NCBI GenBank assembly: GCA_009843565.1
Contig: VYDF01000154.1
Location: 1-14,427 of the forward strand
DNA: 14,427 nt
Direction: 5' to 3'
DNA from: Acidimicrobiia bacterium
Lineage (GTDB): Bacteria > Actinomycetota > Acidimicrobiia > Acidimicrobiales > Bin134
Part shown: in pieces, positions 1-13,150 of the stretch
Layout of the letters: each line of letters begins with the position of its first letter
How positions within the stretch are numbered: position 1 is the first letter of the stretch
Notes under the pieces: generated by a model
Seen by the model: the letters and a program-made list of their open reading frames with translations, nothing else
The model's database searches: none
Told to the model about the DNA's origin: nothing
Made by a program: the position numbers and the translations under genes

Positions 1-1996
1 TAGCACGCCCCTGTGTCCGCGACCGGAGTTCGGTAGCGTACCCGAACATTTCCGAAAGTGGCACATGGGCCTTGACAATTTGTTCGCGGCCCCGCTGCTC
101 CATGCTGTCGATCTTGCCCCGCCGACCGTTCAGGTCACCGATGACATCGCCCATGTACTCCTCGGGAGTCACCACGTCCACGGCCATGATGGGCTCGAGA
201 AGGATGGGTTTGGCCTTGCGAGCGGCGTCCCGGAATGCGGCGGTGGCCGCGATCTTGAACGCCATGTCCGATGAGTCCACATCATGGTGCCGGCCATCGG
301 TGAGGGTCACTTTGAGATCCACAACTGGGAAGCCGGCCAAGGGTCCAGTGGTCATGGCGTCTTGCATGCCGCTGTCCACCGCGGGGATGTACTCCCGGGG
401 AATGCGCCCGCCGGTGACCTCGCTGGCGAACTCGTAGCCCTTGCCGGGGTCGTTCGGCTCCATGTTGAAAGTGATCTCGGCGTACTGGCCGGAACCGCCG
501 GTCTGCTTCTTGTGGGTGTAGGTGAACTTGGCCACCGCCGCGGAGATGGTCTCCCGGTAGGCCACCTGGGGCTTGCCCACCGAGGCGTCCACGTTGAACT
601 CCCGCAGCATTCGCTCCACCAGCACCTCGAGGTGCAGTTCGCCCATGCCGGCAATGAGGGTCTGCGCAGTCTCCTCGTCGGTGCGGACCTGGAAGGTGGG
701 ATCCTCCTCGGCCAGGGCAGACATGGCTTTGCCCAGCTTGTCCTGGTCGGCCTTGGTGCGGGGCTCCACCGCCACTTGGATCACCGGATCGGGGAAGTCC
801 ATCTGCTCCAGTTCGAGGGGGTGGTTGGGATGGGTCAGGGTGTCGCCGGTGCGAACGTCTTTGAGGCCGATGCCGGCCACGATGTCGCCTGCTCGGACGA
901 TGTCGAGGTCTTCCCGGTCGTTGGCGTGCATCTCCAGGATGCGCCCGATCCGCTCTTTGCGGCCGGTACGGACGTTGACCACCTGGCTGCCCTTCTCCAT
1001 CTGGCCGCTGTACACCCGGAAATAGGTGAGTTTGCCCACGTGGGGGTCGCTCATGATCTTGAACGCCAACGCGCTGAACGGAGCCTCGTCGTCAGCGGGC
1101 CGCTCGCAGTCCTCTCCCTTGTGGGTGCCTCTTACCGCGGGGATGTCCAGCGGTGAGGGCAGATATTCGATGACTGCGTCCAGCAGGGGCTGAATGCCCT
1201 TGTTCTTGAAGGCCGATCCGCACAGCACCGGCACGCTGTCCAGCGACAGGGTGCCGGCCCGCAGTGCGTCCCGCAGGTCGGCCGGGGTGATCGATTCTTC
1301 GTCTTCGACGTACTTCTCGAGCAGGTTCTCATCAAATTGGGTGAGCTGGTCGATGAGCTTGAGGCGAGCTTCCTCGGCTTTGTCCCTGAGGTTTTCGGGA
1401 ATCTCGGTGACATCCCAAGTTGCGCCCAAGTCGTCGCCCCGCCACACCAAGCCCCGCATCTCTACCAGGTCCACGACGCCCAGCAGGTCGGCCTCAAGCC
1501 CGATGGGCAACTGCACCACCGCGGTGTTGGCCCGCAGCCGCTCTTGAATGGTGAGCACGGCGTGCTCGAAATTGGCGCCGGTGCGGTCGAGCTTGTTGAT
1601 GAAGCAGATCCGGGGGACGCCGTACTTGTTGGCCTGGCGCCAAACCGTCTCCGACTGAGGCTCCACCCCGGCGACACCGTCGAACAATGCGACCGCGCCG
1701 TCTAGCACCCGCAGGGAGCGTTCCACCTCCATGGTGAAGTCCACGTGGCCAGGGGTGTCGATGATGTTGATGCGGTGCCCGGCCCACTCTGCGGTCGTGG
1801 CGGCCGAGGTGATGGTGATGCCCCGCTCCTGCTCCTGCTCCATCCAGTCCATGGTGGCGGCGCCGTCGTGGACCTCTCCGAGCTTGTAGGCCTTGCCGGT
1901 GTAGTAGAGGATGCGCTCGGTGCAGGTGGTTTTGCCCGCGTCAATGTGGGCCATGATGCCAATGTTGCGGGTCTTTTCCAGCGGGTGACGAGACAT
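1..1996 (-). CDS. fusA: Translation elongation factor G (EF-G), 3' end cut by window edge
   Basis: EF-G is the cytoplasmic GTPase that drives tRNA-mRNA translocation on the ribosome and, with RRF, ribosome recycling. The frame is open from ATG at 1996 to the window edge (665 codons plus one base). About 35 C-terminal residues should lie outside. Seen: P-loop AHIDAGKTT at residues 16-24, switch I with RGITI near 58-62, switch II DTPGHVDF, NKLD, the domain IV segment with THKKQTGGSGQ and TGGRIPREYIP, the translocation-loop HDVDSS, and domain V ending MFGYATELRSRTQGRA. The start is fixed by homology (MSRHPLEKTRNIGIMAHID). It lies 21 bases after the S7 stop, and no convincing Shine-Dalgarno sequence is visible (the spacer reads CCCACCCCTCAAGACA before ATG). 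Coupling to rpsG translation is therefore likely. It is the third gene of the str segment; tuf is expected beyond the left edge but is not visible. Confidence 0.97.
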   Translation of the reverse strand, partial: MSRHPLEKTRNIGIMAHIDAGKTTCTERILYYTGKAYKLGEVHDGAATMDWMEQEQERGITITSAATTAEWAGHRINIIDTPGHVDFTMEVERSLRVLDGAVALFDGVAGVEPQSETVWRQANKYGVPRICFINKLDRTGANFEHAVLTIQERLRANTAVVQLPIGLEADLLGVVDLVEMRGLVWRGDDLGATWDVTEIPENLRDKAEEARLKLIDQLTQFDENLLEKYVEDEESITPADLRDALRAGTLSLDSVPVLCGSAFKNKGIQPLLDAVIEYLPSPLDIPAVRGTHKGEDCERPADDEAPFSALAFKIMSDPHVGKLTYFRVYSGQMEKGSQVVNVRTGRKERIGRILEMHANDREDLDIVRAGDIVAGIGLKDVRTGDTLTHPNHPLELEQMDFPDPVIQVAVEPRTKADQDKLGKAMSALAEEDPTFQVRTDEETAQTLIAGMGELHLEVLVERMLREFNVDASVGKPQVAYRETISAAVAKFTYTHKKQTGGSGQYAEITFNMEPNDPGKGYEFASEVTGGRIPREYIPAVDSGMQDAMTTGPLAGFPVVDLKVTLTDGRHHDVDSSDMAFKIAATAAFRDAARKAKPILLEPIMAVDVVTPEEYMGDVIGDLNGRRGKIDSMEQRGREQIVKAHVPLSEMFGYATELRSRTQGRA

Positions 1997-2012
1997 TGTC
2001 TTGAGGGGTGGG

Positions 2013-2028
2013 ACCGCTTACCAGCGGT
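2013..2028 (-). promoter_or_regulatory. Small hairpin around the rpsG stop codon
   Basis: In the mRNA sense a 5-bp perfect stem ACCGC/GCGGU encloses the loop UGGUAA, which contains the S7 stop codon UAA. It sits just before the apparently SD-less fusA start. The structure is seen in sequence. A role in coupling S7 termination to EF-G initiation is inference, and a stem this short can occur by chance in GC-rich DNA. Confidence 0.3.
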
Positions 2029-2488
2029 AATGAGCAAAGGCCCGGTTCGACTCAGCCATCTTGTGCAGGTCGTCGCGCCGTTTCACCGATGCCCCCAGAC
2101 CATTGGAGGCGTCAAGGATTTCATTGGCCAGACGGTCGATCATGGTGCGCTCGCGCCGCTCCCGAGCGTGGTTGACAATCCAGCGGATGGCCAGCGTGTT
2201 CGCCCGTCGGGGGCGCACGTCTACGGGAACCTGGTAGGTGGCTCCACCGACGCGTCGGCTGCGGACTTCGAGTTGGGGGCGCACGTTGTCGACAGCCCGC
2301 TTGAGGGTGCCGATCGGCTCAGCGCTGGTCTTGTGCTCAACGATGCCGAGCGCGCCGTACACGATGCGCTCCGCGGTGGAGCGCTTGCCCCGTTGCAGCA
2401 CCTTGTTCACGAACTGGGTGACCAGCAACTCGCCGTAAACCGGATCCTTGGGGAGGTCGCGTCGCCCTGCGGGGCCCTTGCGAGGCAT
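2018..2488 (-). CDS. rpsG: 30S ribosomal protein S7
   Basis: S7 is the primary binder that nucleates assembly of the 3' major domain (head) of the 30S subunit, lining the E site and contacting S11. The protein is 156 residues, the usual bacterial length. It starts MPRKGPAGRR and carries the family core: DPVYGELLVTQFVNKVLQRG near residues 15-34, the beta-hairpin region with RRVGGATYQVPVDVRP near 78-93, and the basic C-terminal helices ending AFAHYRW. Start ATG is two bases after the S12 stop (TAG CG ATG), with only a weak purine-rich stretch inside the end of rpsL, so it is probably translationally coupled. In E. coli S7 represses its own operon at the rpsL-rpsG junction. The two-base junction here leaves no room for the same intercistronic structure. 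Confidence 0.98.
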   Translation of the reverse strand: MPRKGPAGRRDLPKDPVYGELLVTQFVNKVLQRGKRSTAERIVYGALGIVEHKTSAEPIGTLKRAVDNVRPQLEVRSRRVGGATYQVPVDVRPRRANTLAIRWIVNHARERRERTMIDRLANEILDASNGLGASVKRRDDLHKMAESNRAFAHYRW

Positions 2489-2490
2489 CG

Positions 2491-2862
2491 CTAGTCTTCT
2501 CTCTTGGCGCCGTAGCGACTGCGGGCTTGGCGGCGCTCGGCCACTCCCGATGTGTCAAGCGTGCCGCGGATGATCTTGTAGCGCACCCCCGGCAGATCCC
2601 GAACTCGACCGCCGCGCACCAAGACGATGGAGTGCTCTTGGAGGTTGTGACCCTCTCCGGGAATGTAGGCGGTGACCTCCATGCCGCTGGTCAAGCGGAC
2701 GCGAGCCACCCTTCGCAGGGCCGAGTTCGGCTTCTTGGGGGTGGTGGTATAAACCCGGGTGCACACGCCCCGTCGTTGGGGCGCGCCCTTGAGAGCTGGC
2801 GTCTTTTCCTTGCGGAACTTGGACTGGCGACCCTTGCGCACCAGCTGCTGAATCGTGGGCAC
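2491..2862 (-). CDS. rpsL: 30S ribosomal protein S12, with Arg at position 88
   Basis: S12 sits at the decoding centre of the 30S subunit and controls accuracy of tRNA selection. I place the start at GTG 2862 (protein 123 residues, beginning with the family-typical PTIQQLVRKGR). AGGAAG lies a few bases upstream. An in-frame ATG at 2922 would add 20 residues without family similarity. Seen: CTRVYTTTPKKPNSALRR at 34-51 with Lys43 intact, GEGHNLQEHS at 69-78, and RGGRVRDLPGVRY at 83-95 with Asp89 (methylthiolation site in many bacteria) intact. Position 88, lysine in E. coli and M. tuberculosis, is arginine here (codon CGG at 2599-2601). K88R is an established streptomycin-resistance substitution. 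It follows rpoC by 65 bases and precedes rpsG by 2. Confidence 0.98.
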   Translation of the reverse strand: MPTIQQLVRKGRQSKFRKEKTPALKGAPQRRGVCTRVYTTTPKKPNSALRRVARVRLTSGMEVTAYIPGEGHNLQEHSIVLVRGGRVRDLPGVRYKIIRGTLDTSGVAERRQARSRYGAKRED

Positions 2863-2889
2863 AGCACTTCCTAGGGCTGATTGAGACAA

Positions 2890-2924
2890 GATTGAGAGCG
2901 CAGAAAACCCACGCTCGGCCAATC
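2890..2924 (-). promoter_or_regulatory. Hairpin in the rpoC-rpsL spacer, possible attenuator or processing site
   Basis: In the mRNA sense GAUUG-gcc-GAGCG, an 11-base loop, CGCUC-u-CAAUC forms two stacked 5-bp stems with a small internal loop. It is followed by UUGU rather than a full U-run. A competing outer pairing, CTGATTG (2920-2926) with CAATCAG (2877-2883), spans the same spacer, so two mutually exclusive folds are possible. The position between beta-prime and S12 is where partial termination or RNA cleavage would set the polymerase:ribosome expression ratio. The function is inferred. Confidence 0.4.
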
Positions 2925-2927
2925 AGT

Positions 2928-10445
<7,518 letters not shown>

Positions 10446-10580
10446 GGTGAGCTCCTGAGATGGTGTGGTGGACGGGCAACGCCGGTAGGCTCCTCGGACC
10501 CCTAAACATCAACGGGAGGGCGGAATCCCGAAAACGCGGCCGCGACAAAAGAGAAATCGTGGCCAGGGGACGAGCGAGCA

Positions 10581-10599
10581 CGTATCCAAGAATGATACG
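10581..10599 (-). promoter_or_regulatory. Second, smaller hairpin downstream of rplL
   Basis: Six-bp perfect stem CGTATC/GATACG around a seven-base loop (ATTCTTG in the mRNA sense), five bases after the larger inverted repeat. It may stack with it in one processing or attenuation element. Seen in sequence; function inferred. Confidence 0.35.
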
Positions 10600-10604
10600 C
10601 GGCG

Positions 10605-10630
10605 CGGGCATGGTTTACAAACCATGCCCG
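10605..10630 (-). promoter_or_regulatory. 12-bp perfect inverted repeat just after rplL
   Basis: In the mRNA sense CGGGCATGGTTT, two bases, AAACCATGCCCG: a near-perfect palindrome about 22 bases after the L7/L12 stop. Only GC-rich sequence follows, with no U-tract, so it is not a canonical intrinsic terminator. An RNA hairpin for 3'-end protection, RNase cleavage or partial termination between rplL and rpoB fits the position. As a symmetric DNA site it could alternatively bind a dimeric regulator. Confidence 0.5.
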
Positions 10631-10652
10631 GTTGGATTGTGCCGTTCGAGTG

Positions 10653-11048
10653 CTACTTGAGCTCTACAGCGCCGCCGGCCGCCTCGATGAGCTCCTTGGC
10701 CTTTTCGGCGTCTTCTTTGGAGGCCTTCTCCAAGACCGGGTTGGGAGCGTTGTCCACCAGCTCTTTGGCATCTTTGAGACCCAAGTTGGTGAGGGTGCGC
10801 ACCTCTTTGATGACTTGGATTTTCTTGTCGCCCGCGCTGGTTAGGACAACGTCGAACTCGCTCTGCTCTTCGGCGGCACCGCCACCGTCGCCGCCGTCGG
10901 CACCAGGAGCAACCATCATCGCGGGCATGGCCGCGGCGGGGGCCGCTGCCTCCACGTTGAAGCGCTCTTTGAACGCCTCTTTGAGCTCGGACAGCTCGAG
11001 CACGGTCATGGACCCGATGGAGTCCAGAATCTCGTCAACCTTGGACAT
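10653..11048 (-). CDS. rplL: 50S ribosomal protein L7/L12
   Basis: L7/L12 is the multicopy stalk protein that recruits and stimulates translational GTPases such as EF-G and EF-Tu. The protein is 131 residues (family usually 120-130). Seen: N-terminal dimerisation and L10-binding helices at about 1-30 (MSKVDEILDSIGSMTVLELS); a flexible hinge at about 33-62 rich in Ala, Gly, Met and Pro; and a C-terminal globular domain from EFDVVLTSAGDKKIQVIKEV to the end, with GLKDAKELVDNAP matching the factor-binding helix. The start ATG has GAGGA six bases upstream. It is 69 bases downstream of rplJ, from which it is surely cotranscribed. The Asp/Gly-rich end of the hinge (GADGGDGGG) adds a few residues over typical members. 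Confidence 0.97.
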   Translation of the reverse strand: MSKVDEILDSIGSMTVLELSELKEAFKERFNVEAAAPAAAMPAMMVAPGADGGDGGGAAEEQSEFDVVLTSAGDKKIQVIKEVRTLTNLGLKDAKELVDNAPNPVLEKASKEDAEKAKELIEAAGGAVELK

Positions 11049-11117
11049 GGCAGTTCCTCATTCCTTTTGTCTGTGGTTTGTTGTTGTCGATGGTTTGCGT
11101 CGGCGCCGGCGTGCGGA
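11049..11117 (-). promoter_or_regulatory. A/C-rich, apparently unstructured leader of rplL
   Basis: The mRNA spacer contains CAACAACAAACCACAGACAA followed by an A-rich stretch and GAGGA six bases before the rplL ATG. The A/C-rich composition, with few G residues to pair, stands out against the GC-rich surroundings. Such leaders favour ribosome loading. That would fit the need for several L7/L12 copies per L10, but this role is inferred. Confidence 0.4.
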
Positions 11118-11699
11118 TCATGCCGCCGCCCCGCCCTTCTCGCTCAGCGATTCAAGCAGCCCGGCGGTCTCGACCAACGGGGCATCGAGGAGGCCGGCCA
11201 TCTCGACGAGCGAAGCCTCCAGCAGTCCGGCCATCTCGGACAGCGGAGCTTCCAGCAGCCCTACGATCTCGGCCAGCAATTCGGTTCGGGTCCCGAGCTT
11301 GGACAAGGCGCTCACATCGTCGGCCGAAAGCACCTGACCGTCGAGCACGGCCCCTTTGATCGATAGGAATTCGGAATCGTCGGCATACCGGCACAGGGCC
11401 TTCGCCAACGACACTGCGTCGCCGGGGGAGCCGTCCTCACGGGTGCCCGTGAATGCCAAGGCAGTGGGGCCCACCAATACCTCGTCGAGGTCCAGCTTCA
11501 GCTCACGGGCAGCGAAGCGGGTCAGCGTGTTCTTGTACACCTTGTACTCGCCGCCGACCTCTCGCAGCTGGTGGCGGAGGTCGGCCAGGGCCGGCACGTC
11601 GAGGCCTCGGTAATCGGTGATGACCACCGCTTCAGCCTCAGAGATGCGCTCGCGCACCTCGTTCACGACGGCCACCTTTTCGGGGCGGGGATTGTCCAT
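11118..11699 (-). CDS. rplJ: 50S ribosomal protein L10 with a four-repeat L12-binding tail
   Basis: L10 anchors the ribosomal stalk: its N-terminal domain binds 23S rRNA next to L11, and its C-terminal helix holds L7/L12 dimers. The protein is 193 residues, longer than the usual 165-180. Seen: AEAVVITDYRGLDVPALADL at about 22-41, YKVYKNTLTRFAARE at 52-66, VGPTALAF at 76-83 and IKGAVLDGQ near 114-122. Then come four 11-residue repeats at 141-184: LLAEIVGLLEA, PLSEMAGLLEA, SLVEMAGLLDA, PLVETAGLLES. Pro or Ser sits at the unit boundaries, as expected for successive L12-binding segments of helix 8. ATG 11699 overlaps the stop of a tiny upstream ORF (TGATG), and the long leader carries an L10-type regulatory RNA, so autoregulation is expected. 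Confidence 0.97.
   Translation of the reverse strand: MDNPRPEKVAVVNEVRERISEAEAVVITDYRGLDVPALADLRHQLREVGGEYKVYKNTLTRFAARELKLDLDEVLVGPTALAFTGTREDGSPGDAVSLAKALCRYADDSEFLSIKGAVLDGQVLSADDVSALSKLGTRTELLAEIVGLLEAPLSEMAGLLEASLVEMAGLLDAPLVETAGLLESLSEKGGAAA
11149..11280 (-). repeat. Four 33-bp tandem repeats inside rplJ
   Basis: Four in-frame diverged units lie at 11149-11181, 11182-11214, 11215-11247 and 11248-11280. Each contains a core resembling cagcagcccggccatctcg on the plus strand. They encode the 11-residue modules of the L10 C-terminal helix. Units 2 and 3 (protein order) are the most alike, which suggests expansion by slippage or unequal recombination. Confidence 0.85.
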
Positions 11700-11737
11700 C
11701 AGGTATCAGCCCTTTTACCGGGACGCAGAGTTTTCAT
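11699..11737 (-). CDS. Putative 12-residue leader peptide coupled to rplJ
   Basis: ATG at 11737 (or GTG at 11740) opens a short frame, MKTLRPGKRADT, whose TGA overlaps the rplJ ATG in the sequence TGATG. A strong Shine-Dalgarno-like GGAGGG lies at 11751-11756, 10 bases from the GTG and 13 from the ATG. The rplJ start itself has only AAAGGG inside this small ORF. The frame is also open upstream to an ATG at 11800 (33 residues in all). No family is recognised. It could deliver ribosomes to rplJ by termination-reinitiation, or it may be untranslated. Evidence is limited to the sequence arrangement. Confidence 0.35.
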   Translation of the reverse strand: MKTLRPGKRADT

Positions 11738-11769
11738 CACAGTTGCCAAACCCTCCGTGAGATGCAGCA

Positions 11770-11800
11770 ATGGGGCGCCGCCGACATGCGAACGCCCCAT
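11770..11800 (-). promoter_or_regulatory. Strong hairpin between the L10 leader and rplJ
   Basis: Perfect 8-bp GC-rich stem AUGGGGCG/CGCCCCAU around a 15-base loop in the mRNA sense, about 70 bases before the rplJ start. No U-run follows, so it is not an obvious terminator. It may be part of the L10-controlled switch, separating the autoregulatory core from the rplJ translation start. Confidence 0.45.
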
Positions 11801-11816
11801 GGTCTCGGGAGAGTTC

Positions 11817-11886
11817 ACCTCGTCAGGCCAGCTTCAGCTGATTAAGCGGTGTTGGGCACTGCGCCTGATGTCTGCGGCAAATCGAT
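11817..11886 (-). promoter_or_regulatory. Ribosomal protein L10 leader RNA (autoregulatory element)
   Basis: The rplA-rplJ gap (215 bases) holds a conserved-looking RNA. In mRNA sense it has GCCGCAGACAUCAGGCG, then CUUAAUC, then GGCCUGACGAGGUGAAC. The segment UCAGGC (11863-11868) pairs with GCCUGA (11823-11828). An inner hairpin, CAGC-UGAA-GCUG, spans 11829-11840. These GCAGAC/UUAAUC/ACGAGG elements match what I recall of the bacterial L10 leader family, which binds L10 or the L10-L12 complex to limit rplJL expression. The identification rests on remembered consensus plus the pairing seen here; a covariance-model search would settle it. Confidence 0.72.
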
Positions 11887-11914
11887 TAGTTGTAAGCCGA
11901 GAAAAGGTACCAGA

Positions 11915-12616
11915 TCAGTTGCTGGCGCCCAAGTCGGCAGGATCCAGTCGGACGCCGGGCCCCATTGTGGAGGAGATGGTGACCTTGCGGATGTAGCGCC
12001 CTTTGAGGGCCGCGGGCTTGGCCCGGTTCAGCTCTTCCATGACCGCTCGGATGTTGGCCACCAGGGCATCGGCCTCAAAGCTGATCTTGCCCACCGGCAC
12101 GTGGACGTTTCCCTGGCGGTCGGTGCGGTACTCCACCTTTCCGCCCTTGAACTCGCCCACTGCTTTGGCCACGTCATCGGTGACCGTGCCGGTCTTGGGG
12201 TTGGGCATGAGCCCTCGGGGGCCCAGGATCTTCCCGAGCTTGCCCACCACCGACATCATGTCGGGGGTGGCGATGGCCACGTCGAAATCCATGTTGCCCG
12301 CTTGCACTTGCTCGGCAAGGTCGTCGGCGCCCACCACGTCGGCCCCGGCCTCGCTTGCTTGCGTGGCTGCCTCGCCCTGGGCGAACACCGCCACCCGTAC
12401 ATCGGTGCCGGTGCCCGAGGGCAGGCTGACCGTGCCCCGGACCATCTGCTCGGCTTTGCGGGGATCGACCCCCAGACGAGCTGCGAGCTCCAAGGTCTCG
12501 TCGAATTTTGCCCCGGTCAAGCTCTTCACCAACTCGACCCCCTCTTGGGCGGAGTGCGGAAGTTGCTTGTCGTAGCGCTGGGCGGCATCGCTGTACCGCT
12601 TGCCATTTTTCGCCAT
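11915..12616 (-). CDS. rplA: 50S ribosomal protein L1
   Basis: L1 forms the mobile L1 stalk of the 50S subunit that guides deacylated tRNA out of the E site. In many bacteria it also represses its own operon at the mRNA level. The protein is 233 residues, a normal length. Seen: AKFDETLELAARLGVDPRK, the family signature ATPDMMSVVGKLGKILGPRG with GLMPNPKTGTV following, and the C-terminal TISSTMGPGVRLD. The start ATG at 12616 has GAGGGAG a few bases upstream. It lies 79 bases after rplK. I did not find a clear mimic of the L1 rRNA site upstream of rplK, so autoregulation is only presumed. Confidence 0.97.
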   Translation of the reverse strand: MAKNGKRYSDAAQRYDKQLPHSAQEGVELVKSLTGAKFDETLELAARLGVDPRKAEQMVRGTVSLPSGTGTDVRVAVFAQGEAATQASEAGADVVGADDLAEQVQAGNMDFDVAIATPDMMSVVGKLGKILGPRGLMPNPKTGTVTDDVAKAVGEFKGGKVEYRTDRQGNVHVPVGKISFEADALVANIRAVMEELNRAKPAALKGRYIRKVTISSTMGPGVRLDPADLGASN

Positions 12617-12695
12617 GTCGGCTCCCTCAGTGTTGTCGGCCCTCCGAGCGAGGTCGTCTCGTCGAGCGGTTGGATATGACTTCTATATTGCTTGG

Positions 12696-13121
12696 CTATT
12701 CGACGGTGATGCCCATACTGCGGGCAGTTCCGGCCACTTGCAGCTTGGCCTGTTCAAGGTCGTCGGTGTTGAGATCGGGCATCTTGATCTTGGCGATGTC
12801 CGCGCACTGGGCGTCGGTGATGGCGCCGACCACTTCGCGGCCCGGCTCCATGGAACCCTTCTCCAAACCGGCAGCTTCTCGAATGAGGAAGGAAGTGGGC
12901 GGAGTCTTGGTGATGAACGTGAACGTGCGGTCTTCGTAGATGGTGATCTCGACCGGGATGATCTGGCCCCGCTTGTCCTCGGTCTTGGCGTTGTAGTCCC
13001 GGCAGAAGTCCATGATGGCCACGCCGTGGGGACCGAGCGCGGTGCCCACCGGGGGTGCCGGGGTGGCTTGCCCGGCGGGAATCTGGATCTTGATTGTGGT
13101 GGCTACCTTCTTTTGAGCCAT
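12696..13121 (-). CDS. rplK: 50S ribosomal protein L11
   Basis: L11 binds the GTPase-associated region of 23S rRNA beside L10, and is needed for the RelA stringent response and for thiostrepton binding. The protein is 141 residues, the family standard. Seen: the N-terminal thiostrepton-site segment with prolines at about 21-24 (AGQATPAPPVG), the C-terminal rRNA-binding domain with TFTFITKTPPTSFLIREAAG near residues 65-84, and GTARSMGI near the C-terminus. The usually strict GPALGQ/NIMEF stretch reads GTALGPHGVAIMDF, a departure from the E. coli sequence I recall, perhaps lineage-specific. ATG 13121 has AAAAGGGG about eight bases upstream, 29 bases after the nusG stop. Confidence 0.97.
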   Translation of the reverse strand: MAQKKVATTIKIQIPAGQATPAPPVGTALGPHGVAIMDFCRDYNAKTEDKRGQIIPVEITIYEDRTFTFITKTPPTSFLIREAAGLEKGSMEPGREVVGAITDAQCADIAKIKMPDLNTDDLEQAKLQVAGTARSMGITVE

Positions 13122-13150
13122 GGCAGTGCCCCTTTTTGGTTAGATCGTCG

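Larger units (their letters stand above)
10446..10652 (-). other. rplL-rpoB intergenic region (207 bases)
   Basis: This gap holds two hairpins near its upstream end, at 10605-10630 and 10581-10599. The remaining roughly 135 bases lead to the rpoB ribosome-binding site (CAGGAG, about 10452-10457). I see no confident -35/-10 pair. In many bacteria this gap hosts an attenuator, an RNase III cleavage site or a separate rpoB promoter that uncouples polymerase from stalk-protein synthesis. Which of these applies here is not decided by the sequence. Confidence 0.5.

Noticed and set aside
73..78. TTGACA on the plus strand, resembling a -35 promoter box
   Set aside because: It lies within the fusA coding region on the opposite strand, with no matching -10 box and no plus-strand gene downstream.
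2863..2922. 20-residue N-terminal extension of S12 from an ATG at 2922
   Set aside because: S12 proteins begin at PTIQQL, a GTG with AGGAAG upstream sits there, and the extra segment would cover the structured spacer.
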